From positions 1,152,076-1,214,075 of the forward strand of contig RPFO01000579.1 of assembly GCA_009746045.1 (NCBI GenBank): a DNA stretch of 62,000 nucleotides, written 5' to 3'. This DNA comes from Mesostigma viride (Eukaryota > Streptophyta > Mesostigmatophyceae > Mesostigmatales > Mesostigmataceae). Under the pieces are notes generated by a model that was given only the letters and a program-made list of their open reading frames with translations, did no database searches and was not told the origin of the DNA. The position numbers and the translations under genes are program-made. Shown one piece after another: positions 31,150-59,139 of the stretch. How positions within the stretch are numbered: position 1 is the first letter of the stretch; each line of letters opens with the position of its first letter.

Positions 31150-31970
31150 CTATATATCCCTAGGCTGGGTTGGCTGGGGTGGCGGGGGGCACCTGCCAGG
31201 GCTTGTGGTCCGGCGGGAGGTGAATGACCGCCCCCCTCCAGTATACCAGCTTCCCCCCTGCGGTCTGCCGGAGCTGGAGGTAGGTCGGCCATAGCTCCAG
31301 TCCCGTTGCCGTTGTTGCTGCGCCAGGGTCAAGTCGTTGTCCAGCGTGTATAGGAAGTCCTCGCGAGCTTCTTGCGGCCGCCGTTTAAGAAACAACAGCT
31401 TATCCGCCAGGTACTCAACTTTAGGTGAGGAGCAGGGGAGCCGGTCCAGCCATACCCCGCGCACGGGGAAGGCGGACAGCCGCCATCCTGAGCTCAGTGA
31501 CCAGTGAGTTCCATGGGGGTAATTAGGACTGTGTCGCCCTTAAACGCTATGGCTAGAGACTCGGAGTCCTCACCTGCCGGCTGGTCGAAGTGCTTGACGT
31601 ACGATGACGTTATGGCTGCGCTTGGTGATGTCGGCCTCGATCCTCGCGGAGGTCGAGCGTCTGTTGCTTGAGCTGTGCTGCGATTGTGGAGGCGGTGGAG
31701 GTGGTATGGTGCTTCAGCATGTCCGCCCAGGTCTGGGTGGGAGGAGCATCATCGGCTGGGCCAGCAGGTGCCGGCCGGGCGCGCGGCAATGTCCTTCACC
31801 GCCTGGGCGGTGATGCCTGCTGCGGTGTTTTGCAGGCACTCCTGGCGATGGCGTTGTCGTGGAGGCGGTTGTCAATGTCGAGGAGCTAAGCGGTGATAGC
31901 GGCGGTGGATGCGCGGTGGTGGCAGTGGAGGTGGAGGCGAGGAGGGTGGAGGTGGAGGTGGCGGTGGCAG
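31150..31970 (-). pseudogene. Decayed LINE ORF1 copy (same subfamily as 28856-29908)
   Basis: The minus strand reads VEYLADKLLFLKRR, then TLDNDLTLAQQQRQRDW, matching the C-terminal domain of the intact ORF1. Further upstream on the minus strand, broken frames match the central region (GLTAQAVKDIAAQ...-like). Several frameshifts and stops make it non-coding. Confidence 0.7.
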
Positions 31971-31974
31971 AAAT

Positions 31975-32205
31975 TAATTAATTAATTAAACTCGTGCTCC
32001 CGTTGGGGAGTCACGGAGCACTGGAGTGCTTTTAATCCCTGTATGTGCACATTGACAGGAAGAAAGGGCAGAGACCCCCTTCAGTTTCTCCTTCATGCCA
32101 GAGGCATGCCACAGCTGCAATCGGACACAATAGGCGATCCGGCAAGTTAGTGTGGGTGCAATACTGACCTCTCAGATGTGAGCATAGGCATAACAAGGAG
32201 CGTGG
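31975..32205 (-). mobile_element. Short non-autonomous retroposon with (TTAA)n tail, second copy
   Basis: It aligns along its length with 22985-23205: tail, GTGCTCC...GGAGCAC hairpin, 'aggaagaaagggcagaga', 'catgccacag', 'gtgggtgcaatac', 'gtgagcat'. A rearranged inverted piece (gactccccaattaacgggag) lies just downstream at 32363-32420. Confidence 0.7.
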
Positions 32206-32539
32206 GCAAGTAATCTGATCATAGCCAGGACGTAGCAATATGGCTGTACAAGGGCTAAGCTAAGGCTATAGCTGGTTGTGTACCAGCTATGCATGTGTTA
32301 GCGGAGCACGTGACTAGGTATGGTGGCACGCGGGCTAATAATAGGCAAACAATGTCATCTCCGTGACTCCCCAATTAACGGGAGCACTCCCACGTTAACG
32401 GGAGCACGAGTCTAATTAATGTCATCTACTAGGCATGGCTGCCATGGCGGCAGTGACTACCAATGATTACAAGCTAGGGCTATTCTAGCCCGCAGGGGGC
32501 GTCCACATCTTGTGGTTTATATCATCACGGGTCCCCGGC

Positions 32540-33941
32540 CGCCCCTCCAGTACACCTTTGGCTTCTCGGGGGGTCCTGCTTTTGGCAGAGGTATTCAGGC
32601 CACACTGTCGCGTCGCTGCTGCTGCTGAGCGGGGGTCAGGTCGTCGTCCAGCGTCCAGGTGAGGTCGTGCAACCTCTTGCGACGGGAAAGGAACCGCCGC
32701 TTGTCCTCAGGGGAGGGGAAGGTGAGCAGGACTAGCTGCATGGTGGGGGAGCCGCCTTGTCCCGTGAGTGGGGAAGGCGGTGGCACCCGCGCAGTTCTAC
32801 CTCACCTACCAGGCCCAATGATGATCGAGGGAAAGATTAGCTGGTCCTTGAGCTCGTCGGCAAGGGTGGTTGACGTCTCACCTGGCTTCTGGGGGAAACG
32901 ACGCAGCACCACTCGGCACTCGCGGCGAGCGCGATCAGTGGCCTCCCTTTTTCGGCCAGTGGCGGTGGTCCTCCAGCTCCTGGAGTTTCGTGGCGATGGC
33001 GTCATTGGTTGAGGCGGTCGCTGACCGCAGCAGGTCCGCATAGGAGAGCGGCAGCTAGGAGGTCGCCAGCATCCTGCCGGGGTGGCTGGGATGCGATGGT
33101 GGCCGTCTGCTCCGCTATCCTTGGGACATGTGTGGCCAGGGCCTCGGTGTACGTGGTCGGTGATGCCGCTTCAAGCTTCTTCATGAGCAAGCCGCACTTG
33201 CCCTCCACCTGGTTGAGGCGGGAGAGGAGGGCGGCATGCGCATCAGAGGCCTGCGCCGCGGTCTAGCTGCAGCGCCATGAGCTGAGGTAACCGAGCTTCA
33301 ACTTGAAGCTCGGTGTGCGACCTTGGTTTCCGTGTTGGAGACCTTGGCCTCAACCGTGTTGAGCGCTAAATGGACATCGATGTCATCTTCTCGGCCAGCC
33401 CAGCCAGGTCACGTGCTCCTCCAGCACTGCTCGGATGTCATCCTTCAGCAGAAGGAGGGAGCCGGTGTGGCTGCCGGCTCAGTGTGCAGGCCGGGCTGGG
33501 TTGCGGAGCCTAGCGACAACGTCGCGTTCAGTTATTAGCTTGAAGAAGCTGAAGAGGATGGCGAGCGATGGTTGAATTCTGGCAGGGCGAGGAACGCCTC
33601 CACGCTGTGGGCGGGGACGGGCCCCTCGGGCTCGTGAACGGAGCTTGTGTTCCAGTGCAAAGTACTGGCATATCTCGGCGCATTCTTCCTTGGTCAGTCG
33701 CAGCCAGCCGCGGAAAGAAAAGCTTGCGTAGTCTAGGTACTGTCGCCACTGATTTGTTTTTGTCGTAGCAGGGTTTCTTGGGCTCTGGCGAGGCGCTTGG
33801 CAATGGGTTTGCTGGCGATGGGTTTGCGGGCCCAGACGGCTGGCGGGGCAAGGACGATGGCGAGTGGGTTGGGCCGGGAGCCCGGAACGCTCCTTTTCCA
33901 AGCCTCGTTTTGCTTTCGGAGACGTCATAGCTGCTTGTCAC
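32540..33941 (-). pseudogene. Decayed LINE ORF1 copy, second subfamily, with 5' UTR
   Basis: The minus strand shows, from the 5' end, MTSPKAKRGLEKERSGLPAQ at 33928, broken central frames, and near the 3' end LLTFPSPEDKRRFLSRRKRL followed by TLDDDLTPAQQQQRRD. The start and the untranslated region upstream (33942-34080) match those of the copy at 57340-58830/59010, which defines a second ORF1 subfamily. There are multiple frameshifts. Confidence 0.7.
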
Positions 33942-34129
33942 GTGCGTAACTTTTTCGATACTGCGTTTCAGCCGTAACCGATTATACTGGCGAGTGCGTC
34001 TTAAAAAGGCGCATCCAATGCAAGTGATCTGACTGAATTGCGGGCAGCCTCAGACTCAAAAGATCTGATCTCCGCCGTCAGCCATACCGCCGTCAGCTCC
34101 ATTTTCGTGTATAAGATGATTGTGGCTAG

Positions 34130-34500
34130 GCAAGAAAGGTGGCAGAAAGGTGAGGGAGCTCAGCAGCCAACATCGGTGCCGCCCATGGCGGCCACATCTC
34201 GGTCGCAAGGGGGTCATGTGCTGCTCGAGGGCCTCCTAACTATAAGGAGGGAGCGGAAGGTGGATTCGGAAATGGAACGAGCCCAGATCTCGCCGTCAGA
34301 GCGCATGAGGGAGCAGAGAATGATGTGCTGTGAGTTGGGGCCGGGAGCTGCCAGTGCGGCAGGCTCCGGATTTGGTGGTGCTAACCGGCAGGTGCCATCC
34401 GGCTGGATGAGACGTTTGATGCTGTGGAGATGGAGCCATCGCTCAGGGCCATGTGTTACGTATACTCCCAACGGAGTTATGTTCTTTATTAATTAATTAA
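34130..34500 (-). pseudogene. LINE ORF1 N-terminal fragment
   Basis: The minus strand reads LHSIKRLIQPDGTCRLA, SLMRSDGEIWARSISESTFR and then a decayed AAELPHLT-like stretch, corresponding to residues about 20-110 of the intact ORF1 at 28856. Its upstream end (aacataactccgttgggagt) also occurs at 30400 and 30700, and abuts an (ATTA)n run at 34486-34500. Confidence 0.6.
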
Positions 34501-35418
34501 TGATGCCAGGCCGGGCCTCCTTACTGCGACATGCATGCCCACCGCATGCCGCCAACAATCCTGTTCCAGCGCCGCCGCCGCGCCCTCCACGGCAAACTTG
34601 TCGTACGAGTGGAAGAGATACTCGAGCATGGTCAGGTCGGAGGTGCTCTTGGTGCCCTGCGCCTGGCCCCGGCCCTCCCTGGGGTCCCCCACGGCCTCGA
34701 TCTGCTCCGCCTGCTCCATAATCGCCACCTGCGTGCCACCCCCGCTGATAATCGAGAGGGAACAAGGGTCCTGACCTGGCCCGCTGATCAATGAGTTAGT
34801 ATCCATGGTAAAACCGGGGTAGAAAGAAAACGATTCCTCCTGGACAACGCGCTGTGTGAACTTGTATTGAGTGAACCGAGGCGGAGCAACCTGCGTAGCC
34901 TGCCCAGAGGGGAAGGCCAGGGTGCCTGCGCGATCAAAGCAGAAGAAGATGTGGCTGGTGAGCTGGGTGATGTACCGCACACAAGTGGACGTCGTGTTGT
35001 TTGGCATTATTGAGGAGAAAGCGGTGTCCACGGGCCATAGGAACACAAGCACGACGCTTCCTTTATAGCTCTCGGCGTCAATATCCGACGACAGCAAGGT
35101 TGTAACCATGCCGGGAGGATGCAAAAACAGGCTATATATTCCCGGCGTTCGCAGTCTTAATTCGGTTACAACCTTCTCTGTTAACCCGACCACTCTCCTC
35201 AAAAAGTCTATAATTGCGTCCTTGTGGCCGATGACGCCGTAGCATTGATGTTGCAAAGAGTCCAGCTTGTCAAAGTGAATCTTTGAAGCATTCTGGTTGC
35301 AGGATCGTGGCATTGAGACATTGCAAAACCCCGCAATTTCGTCCCGCGGAATAATCAGTTTCTCGATTAAAACACCATCTTGATTTTCCTCGCGAATTTG
35401 GACAAGTTGATGCATCAT
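34489..35418 (-). CDS. Unrecognised 309-aa protein, 3' end cut by retroposon tail
   Basis: The minus-strand frame starts MMHQLVQIREENQDGVLIEK, has mixed, globular-type composition (CYGVIGHKDAIIDFLRRVVG; TPGIYSLFLHPPGMVTTLL; VRYITQLTSHIFFCFD) and ends RRPGLASLIN. The last codons (ATT AAT TAA) come from an (ATTA)n run, so the native C-terminus has been lost or the frame was joined to debris. I do not recognise the family. It has no low complexity, unlike almost everything around it, which supports real coding. It is divergent from MED25 with about 1 kb between the starts, a possible shared promoter region. Further exons to the left could not be found because that side is all transposon sequence. 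Confidence 0.5.
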   Translation of the reverse strand: MMHQLVQIREENQDGVLIEKLIIPRDEIAGFCNVSMPRSCNQNASKIHFDKLDSLQHQCYGVIGHKDAIIDFLRRVVGLTEKVVTELRLRTPGIYSLFLHPPGMVTTLLSSDIDAESYKGSVVLVFLWPVDTAFSSIMPNNTTSTCVRYITQLTSHIFFCFDRAGTLAFPSGQATQVAPPRFTQYKFTQRVVQEESFSFYPGFTMDTNSLISGPGQDPCSLSIISGGGTQVAIMEQAEQIEAVGDPREGRGQAQGTKSTSDLTMLEYLFHSYDKFAVEGAAAALEQDCWRHAVGMHVAVRRPGLASLIN

Positions 35419-36401
35419 GATGCCCGCCCTAAAATCGTGTTTATTGCAGAAGGCGGCAGCTAAACTTTAACATCCCCGGTTAGGCCAGGGCTTTTGGCGC
35501 CCTACTTAGTGTGACTTGCCCAATCACGGGGTCGGCTGTGCTAAGGCCCGCAGGAACACATGTCCTCGCCGTGTGCAAAGGCAGATTCTACGCGCTTTCC
35601 ACAATTAATTAAGAGGTGGTGGACAATACAGAGGAAGCGAACAAAACTCGATTAAGAGTCTATGCACCTATAATAATCGTTCAGCGATTTCTATTATGCT
35701 GCACTGCCCAGTGCCCATAGGGTATGGCATCGTGTCTGTCGGTAAAACCTTTGAGGTAACTGCATTAGCACTATCTTACAACGGTACGACATAAGCCCTT
35801 ATCCAAATTTCCCACTGCATGGTCACTGGAGGGTGTCTCCATTGGCGACGGGTAATTGGGACTGACGTTTGTGTCACTACTAATAGTAAGGATTTTAATT
35901 TTTTGTTTTTGGTATATGTATTCGGTCAATTGGTAGGTAGTCGGGATTTTTGCGTGGAAATTTTTTGCGCAGTCCGTGCGTGGTCTTGGCAATCGTAATT
36001 CTGACCGGCGTGCAAGTTGCCAGTGCTAGGTAATTCTGAACCCACCCCGGTCATCGTCTCATCGACTCATGTTCCTAGTTCCTAGGCAGCGTGAACGTTT
36101 ACCAGGACTGGTGTTTACTGCCAAATTGTTGTTTACAACATTTACAATTTAGTTTTTTCACTCTTCCATCCTGAAGCCACGGGCTCAACATGATAGTTTA
36201 GGGCTATGGATATACTATCGTTGATTGGCGTCGTCTAACAGCAAGAATGCCGCCTGCAGCTCTGTGTCGTTCGCGGTAGGGACGCAAGCCCTAGCAATAA
36301 TCTACTTTGTTCCTGTGTCAGGCCCGGAAATTCATGGCTTTCTGGGCTTGAGCACGTCGGAGTGCGGTCCAGCGCATGGACGGGAACGCAGTGCTACAGG
36401 G
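35419..36401. other. Intergenic region between two divergent genes
   Basis: No coding exon, satellite or transposon is recognised. It probably contains the promoters of the minus-strand ORF and of MED25. In-frame codons upstream of the chosen MED25 start extend to 36225 but lack similarity to the family. Confidence 0.4.
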
Positions 36402-52884
<16,483 letters not shown>

Positions 52885-53144
52885 CAGCCATGCCTGGACA
52901 ACCTCTGGCAAAAGCTGCAGGCATCAGGATGTCACAACCAAGGTTCATGATATGGTTAGTTGAAGGGTCATTAACATTAACTACACCCATTGGCGTACGT
53001 GTTCATTGTAGTGTTTGGGCATTTTTTTGATTCTGCACTCGATTATTTTGTTCATGGTGTTTGCTGCAATTGAAATTCACTTTGTTTGAATTCTTTTCAA
53101 GCTCGCATAGGTAAGGTCTGCAGCCCTCAGTAACTATTAATTAA
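52885..53144. other. 3' flank of MED25
   Basis: Nothing coding is seen. It ends at an A/T-rich 'attaattaaatac' that is the tail of the next, minus-strand LINE fragment. Confidence 0.4.
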
Positions 53145-53700
53145 ATACTAGTAGAATTTACACGTAGACTGCGTCACATGAACATAAGTCCTCAGTGGGA
53201 CGGAAATGGAATGGGATGGAATAATCTAGCTATCTAGCCTCTAGTGACAAGGTTACGGGCACCGCGATGGCCCGAATCATTATGGTTGCCGATTTCGGTC
53301 ATACGCGTTACCCCCAAAGACTTTGGTTTGACATCCTGCATAACTACCTGCCACAAATCTTTGTGATTCATGCCCCCAGATTACAGACAAGCAGGTGGAA
53401 TCCAGAGCTTGCTGTTAATGTACATACAGCGGTCCCGCCCTGCCAGTGGACTTTGGGCTTCTCGGGGGATTGCTTGTACGTGGCGGATGAAGGTGGGCCA
53501 CAACTCGCGACGCTGCTGCTGCTGCGCGAGATTAATTAAGCAAATTTTAATATCGCATGTTAGCACGTGCCCCCTGCAACTAGATAGCTTACACCATCCA
53601 TTCCATCCCATGTTCCCCTCCCACTGAGGACTAATGCTCACGTGACGCAGTCACGTGTCTATTAATTTATTTATTTATTTATTTATTCCCACATTCTTAG
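53145..53700. mobile_element. Patchwork of LINE 3' ends and an ORF1 C-terminus
   Basis: 53145-53397 on the minus strand is the LINE 3' block (reverse of 'gattcgggcc-cggtgcccg ... ctcagtggga...cataagtcc'). 53390-53535 on the minus strand encodes NLAQQQQRRELWPTFI, the ORF1 C-terminal domain. 53575-53690 on the plus strand is another LINE 3' end with an (ATTT)n tail. At 53700-53740 there is a fourth fragment (gctcacgtgacgcag). Confidence 0.65.
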
Positions 53701-53839
53701 GGGACTAATGCTCACGTGACGCAGTAATGTTAATTAATTCCCACATTCTTAGGCACCGGCGCCTTAGTGTCTTAGCACGTGATCACTGATCAATTATCTA
53801 TAAAATCTATCAGTTCGATTAATTAATAAGCACGTGACT

Positions 53840-54480
53840 GCGTGATGTCAGTGGGTTCCCTGCCGTCATTCAGGCCCAGCAAGCGCTGCGCGACAACCGC
53901 GACCCCGCCCGCTACGCCCGCCTCAAGGAAGAATACCCCTTGGCCATCCGGCAGGCGACGAATTAGGAGCATCATGCAGAACCTCCATGTCCGCGAATAC
54001 TTGGCCCATCTCGAGGATCAACAGTTCAACTAACGGCAAGTACGCCTGGATCCGCCTGCGCCACGCCCAGCGGCCAGCAGGCGGCGCCCGACGACCGGCG
54101 CCCCGGCCACGCGGTTCGGCTTGCCGCAACAACAGCTGGACTTGTGGTTACTACTCCTCCGGCCGGTCTCGGCTCAGCTCCGGCGCCCCCCCGCCGCCCC
54201 CGCCGCTCGGCCCACTGCATGACGGCCGCCCGCCTGGCACCTGCCGGGCGGGCGTCCCTGCGTCGCCCAGTGACTGGCGTGACGCCTCCTGCCGCCGAGC
54301 AGGACTACACGGACCCGCCCCTGGCCGACCCCGACGAGCTACCGCCGTTCACCGAGACCGAGCGGCTGCGCACCGGGCAGCCAAACAACTCCGCTTCTAC
54401 GCCCCCGTAGGAACTGATCAGCTCCCCGCCCCGGTAATTAAAGTGCCAGGCGGCTCACGGGGTTCCTGTGCTTGACGTCT
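53840..54480 (+). pseudogene. Degenerate retrotransposon coding remnant
   Basis: Frames such as AQQALRDNRDPARYARLKEE are open for short stretches and then shift into Pro/Ala/Arg-rich translations. The flanks are LINE pieces and the base composition matches LINE coding sequence. No diagnostic motif is left, so the element type is uncertain. Confidence 0.35.
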
Positions 54481-54599
54481 GCACCTTCGCGGATCCTACT
54501 TGCCGACGCGCCGCCGATTCCTGAACTTACGTGGCAGCACAGATACTGTATTATGCTGTTAACATAAACAAAGGCCGGTTCTCAGCACTGACGATCCTG

Positions 54600-54950
54600 T
54601 GAACTGTACCGAGCCGGAGGCGTGTGCATCCAGAGCGCCGCGCTCAAACTGTTTATGCGCATGATCCTCAACCGCCTTCGATCTGCTCTTGGTCGTCACC
54701 TTGGGGCGACCCAAAGGAGCTTCCAACCTGGGCGCAACACGGTCATATCATTGGCCATCTTCGTCGCGCGGCGCCTCTTCGTGAGGAGATCGCGCTCCTG
54801 CAGCCTGGTGAGTTTCCCGCCATCCTGATCTTCGTCGACGTTGATCAAGGCTTTCGATTCTGTCCTGGGCCGCTCAGTACTGATGGGCGCCCATATAGAG
54901 CGCTGTCCTTGCTCGCGCTCGCACACCCACCCCCCTGATAGCTGTCATCC
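54600..54950 (+). pseudogene. LINE reverse transcriptase N-terminal fragment
   Basis: It reads KLFMRMILNRLRSALGRHLG followed by TQRSFQPGRNTV, the conserved RT segment before motif A (consensus Q-x-GF-x-PGRST). After one frameshift comes PAILIFVDVDQGF, the motif A region (FVDF-x-KAFD). Further shifts and a stop follow at 54940. Probably the same RTE-like family whose YADD motif is at 59183, but this cannot be proven here. Confidence 0.6.
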
Positions 54951-55298
54951 GCACTGATGCTGTATGAGGGGTCGACCACCTCGGGGCGCACTCAACACGG
55001 CATTTCGATCCCCCCCCATGTCCACTGCAGACCGGCGTCCGTCTGGCAAGGTTGTGTCCTGTCACCATACCTGTTTTCTTATCGTAGTGGATTACGTTAT
55101 TAATTAATTAATTAAACAAATGCTCCCGTTGGGGTCTTGGGGGGTCACGGAGCACCTGAGTTGTGCAAAACGGGTAAGGGGGCAGGGACCCCCCCCTTCC
55201 CTCACGCCACAGGCATGCCATGCACAGGCCGTGCTCAATCAGACCCGTCTGACTATTAACGATCCGGGGCATCCCCTGTGGGTGCAATATGTTCCGTG

Positions 55299-57106
55299 CC
55301 GTGTTCGTCCGTACGGCAGTACGGGGTACTCGGTAAAACCCTCGCGTACTGTAAAAGTACGGGTATTTTCACGAGGGGTAAAAAATACGCGAAAAAATAC
55401 GCAATACGTTATACGGCAGTACGGGTATTTTTGAATTGTGGTCAAGAAGTACGGGGTCATATTGATGCCAACTAGGCTTAAAGTACGGGGTATTCTATAA
55501 GGATGTGTGACCCTGCAGCCAACAAATGTTACTACGTACTATGCTCTATTATGCTATTCATTAATGAGCATAATGGCACTTATGGCAGTGACTTGCCATC
55601 TGCCACACTTAGCTAGATCGACATTGCAATACATCCTTCAAGTACATTTGTACATTGTGGACATGCAAACTATTGACCATCTAACACCGGTCTCTATTAT
55701 TATACCATGCATTATTGACAACATAACACATCAATCGAATGGTATAATATGCACCCAGAGCTCTGGCAGCCTTGATGCAGTGGATGTCATAGCACTATAG
55801 ATGGCAGCTTCGCTGCACAATGACAACAAGTGCATGCCATGAATCCCTGAAAAATAAAATCATTGGCAATGAACCCAGAATTGACCATACAATAAAACTG
55901 CCAAGGACGTGCCTGAAAAAGTAAATAATAAGTGGCAAGTAGCCCATAAAACACAGCATCAACTGCATGCCAGGGCGAGAAAAGTATATGGCAAACTGCC
56001 CATAAAACACTGTCAACTGCAGAGGATAATATGCCTGGAAAGGTAAACTGCGGGAAACGATATTGCCCTTCACTGCTGCGGCAGGTCCATACTTTGCCAC
56101 TGCCGCGACCATGTTCTTGTACGATGATGTGGCGGCGACGTGAAACGGAATGCCATTTTCGTAAAAGAAAGAGGCCTGGGCAAGGCGGACTAAGTTCCTG
56201 GAGCTGCACATTGGTAATTAAGCACTGTGGAATCGTCTTCTGCACAGCCTCAAGTGCATGCCGGAGGCTGCCAGAAGGGCCAGCGCCCGAAGCAGCGGCA
56301 GGCAGCAGGGCCTTGGCAATGCGGGCACCGAGCACTGCCTTTTGCTCACTCCTTTCCAACCGGGCTGCCTCAGCCGCCTGAAGCCTCCCGCGATCAGGCC
56401 TTCTACATTCCCAGACTGCTAGCAAAATGTGGCTCCCTTGTTGGGGATGTGCAGCCGAGATGGCCCAGACATGCAGCGCGATCCTTGCTAAAGTTGCCAG
56501 GCTTGCCGAACTTGTAATCGCACAGCTAGCTTGCACGCCCACCTCTGGCCAACTACCGTGTCTTCCCCACAAAGTTACGGTCTTTTCCACAGTCGTCCGT
56601 CATACAGGTGGAGGTATTTATACTCCTCTCCCCTTCTGACGACTGGAACTCTAGGCATGGTCGCCTCTTATATGTAATTAGGATTGCCTGGTGCACAATG
56701 CATGAACCGTCCCACCACCCTCTATTTGCTTTAATTGCGTCTTCACTCTTCTGCGTCTTCTTTAAGTGCATGCACCCGTCCCTAAACCTTATGATTCTGC
56801 CATGCATGCTGTCCCCTTACAGCTTTTCTCCCGCGCAATAATAAAACATCCTGTCAAAAAATGTAAAAAGGCACACCGTCACGCGTGTACTCGGCAAGTA
56901 GCTATGCACTCGCTGCAATTTCAGCAATTTCAGTACCACCGACAGGTCTGGGCCTCTCCCCACCGCGTGACACGTCCGCGACCTCCAAAATCGGCTAAGT
57001 CGAAAGTGAAAAACAGTGAAAATCGTACGGCGTACGCGGTCGAAAGCGTCAGTACCGTGGAATACGGCGTATTTTCATACCCGAGGTGCCGTACGAACCA
57101 ACACGG
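55299..57106 (-). mobile_element. 1.8-kb hAT-type DNA transposon, degenerate
   Basis: Terminal inverted repeats are CCGTGTTCGTCCGTACGGCA at the left and CCGTGTTGGTTCGTACGGCA (reverse complement of the right end), 18 of 20 identical. The flanking 8-bp duplication is GTTCCGTG (55291-55298) and GTCCCGTG (57107-57114), one mismatch, the size typical of hAT elements. Subterminal regions are rich in GTACGG/TACGGCG motifs, as expected for transposase binding sites. A broken transposase lies inside on the minus strand. Confidence 0.85.
55795..56590 (-). pseudogene. hAT transposase remnant (BED-like finger and DUF659-like part)
   Basis: From the N-terminus on the minus strand: a frame with LCDYKFGKPGNFSKD and CLGHL (BED-finger-like spacing, one Cys lost); a second frame through LERSEQKAVLGARIAKALLP to ALEAVQKTIPQCLI; and a third with LAQASFFYENGIPFHVAATS followed by SYKNMVAAVAKYGP. 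The last is characteristic of DUF659 in hAT-like transposases. Frame changes separate the three parts and the catalytic and dimerisation domains are missing. Non-autonomous now. Confidence 0.65.
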
Positions 57107-57339
57107 GTCCCGTGTGAGCATTGCATGGCCGTATGGAGACGTGAGCAAACATGCATGGTGCTAGGCGAAGCGCATAGCTAGGCTGGCTGATGTCTGTTAA
57201 TTATGGCTGCTTAGTATATAGGCAGCCTATGCATGGCTATGTTCTGCCCTGCATTGCATGGCATTGCGCTATGGGATGGCGACTGTCAGGGTTGCATCAC
57301 CCGAGCATTGGTGCATGTGACTGAATGGCTAATCTCGGC

Positions 57340-59010
57340 CCGTAGTAGGCCGGGCTTCCACAGCTGGTTGTTGACGATCAGGTCCCCGCCCGGCCAGAAC
57401 ACCTTGGGCTTCTTGTGGTCTTGCTTGTGGCGGAGGTACTCCGGCCACTGCCAGGTCGTGTCGCTGCTGCTGCTGCTGAGCGGGGGTCAGGTCGCCGTCC
57501 AGCGTCCACCAGGAGAGGTCGTGCAGCTTCTTGCGGCACGATCATGAGAGGAACAGCCGCTGTAATCCTCAATGGAGCGGAAGGTAAGCAGGACTGGTGG
57601 GGGTGCCGCCTTGTCCCGTGAGTGGGGAAGGCGGTGCCCATGCAGTTCTAATTTACCTACGAGTTCCAGTTGGGTAAGGAGCTTGCTCCTGCATGGCTCG
57701 GCCTCAAGAGACTTGACCCTCCCTCCCCTGGCTGCTGCTCGAAATGACGCAGCACCACTTGGCATGCATTGGCGGCGCCGTGCGCGGTCAGTGTCCTCCG
57801 TCGCGCGCGTCGACTCGGCGTTGCCGGGCTTCCGGCGCCGGTCTCCTGCAGCTTGGTGGCGATCGGGCATCCGTGGTCGAGGTGGTCGCTGTCAGGACCG
57901 CAGTAGGTCCGCATAGGAGTGCTGCGAGAGGCTGCCATCGATCTGCCGTTCTCCGGGGTGGGCTGGGCAGCGCTGGTGGCCATCTCCACTGCAATCTCTG
58001 GGACCTGCGCGGCCAGATCCTCGGTTTGGGCGGCGATGGCGTCAAGCTTCAGTTGACGAGCAGGCCGCACTTGCCCTCCACCTGATTTAGGCGAGAACCA
58101 ACAAACAAGGGCGGCAATGATGCGCCTCAGAAGCTTGCACTGCGGTCTGCAGCGCTGTGAGCTGCATGGGTTTGAAGCTTGTGGGCGACCTTGGTGTCCG
58201 CATTGGAGACCTGGGCCTCCACCGTGTTGAGCGATCGAGGTGGTCAGCGAGGTCAGCGTCTCGGCCAGCGGCCAGGTCACATGCTCCTCCAGCACTGCGC
58301 GATGTTATTCTCGCTGAGGGAGGGAGCGGGTGTGGCTGCTGGCGCGGGGGCTGGGTTGCGTAGTCACTAGTGCAGCGAAGAGGGCTGCTTCGTTGAGCTC
58401 AGTGGAAGTGGCTGCATGGTCAGGATCGTCATGCGCCGGAATGCCTCCGACGGTGCAGGTGAGGAGAAACGACCAGTCCTCGTTAGCGTCATCGTAATTG
58501 AAAGCCTTTCCGTGAAGCGTAACAATCTTGCGTTAATATTGAAGTGAAGTACCTGGGGACCTGGTCGATCTGTCCCGGGGCTACGACAGACTTTGCCAAT
58601 TGAACTGATAAGGAAAAGTGTTCATCGCCGCCCGGGGAGGTTGGGGGGCCATTTCGGGGCGTGCCAGGGTTTCTTGGGCTCCGACTGAGCCGACGGGCGA
58701 GGCGCGTGGCGATGGGTTTGCGGGTAACCCAGACGGCTGGGCGAGAACAATGGCGATTGGGCTTGGAGCCGGAGAGCTCTTTCTCCAGACTGCGTTTAGC
58801 TTTCGGGGTCGTCATAGCCTGAATCCTGTCCGCACGTGCGCAACATTTCGATATTGCGTTTTAGTCGTAACTGATTATACTGACGGGTGCGTCTTGATGA
58901 GGAGACGCATCGAATGCAAGTGATTTGACTAAATTTGGGGCTCAGACGCAAAAGTTCTGAGCGCCGCTGTCAGCCCTACCGCCGTCAGCCACACCGCCGT
59001 CAGCCATATC
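57340..59010 (-). pseudogene. Decayed LINE ORF1 copy with 5' UTR, second subfamily
   Basis: The minus strand starts MTTPKAKRSLEKELSGS at 58815. It is homologous to MTSPKAKRGLEKERSG of the copy at 33928, and the homology continues upstream into the 5' untranslated region (58816-59010: 'cgatattgcgttttagtcgt', 'gcaagtgatttgact'). Broken frames continue to about 57360, where a decayed AQQQQQ-R region and C-terminus are found. Non-coding. Confidence 0.65.
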
Positions 59011-59139
59011 ATTCAAATGCGCTGTTCATGAAATCGTCATCTCGTCATTATGTTATGCGTCAGGCACGTGCCCGCTTTGCTAGGCATGCTGGCCACGAAC
59101 CTGGCCTAGTGATTCAGTATGCATGAGACTGGAGAACTG

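Larger units (their letters stand above)
55098..57135 (-). mobile_element. Short (TTAA)n-tailed retroposon, third copy, split by a hAT element
   Basis: 55098-55298 matches 22985-23190 (tail, hairpin region, 'catgccacaggcatgcca', 'cctgtgggtgcaatatg'). The remaining 'cccgtgtgagcattgca' is found only after the hAT element, at 57109-57127. Joining the outer parts recreates the order seen in the intact copy at 22985-23205. Confidence 0.75.
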
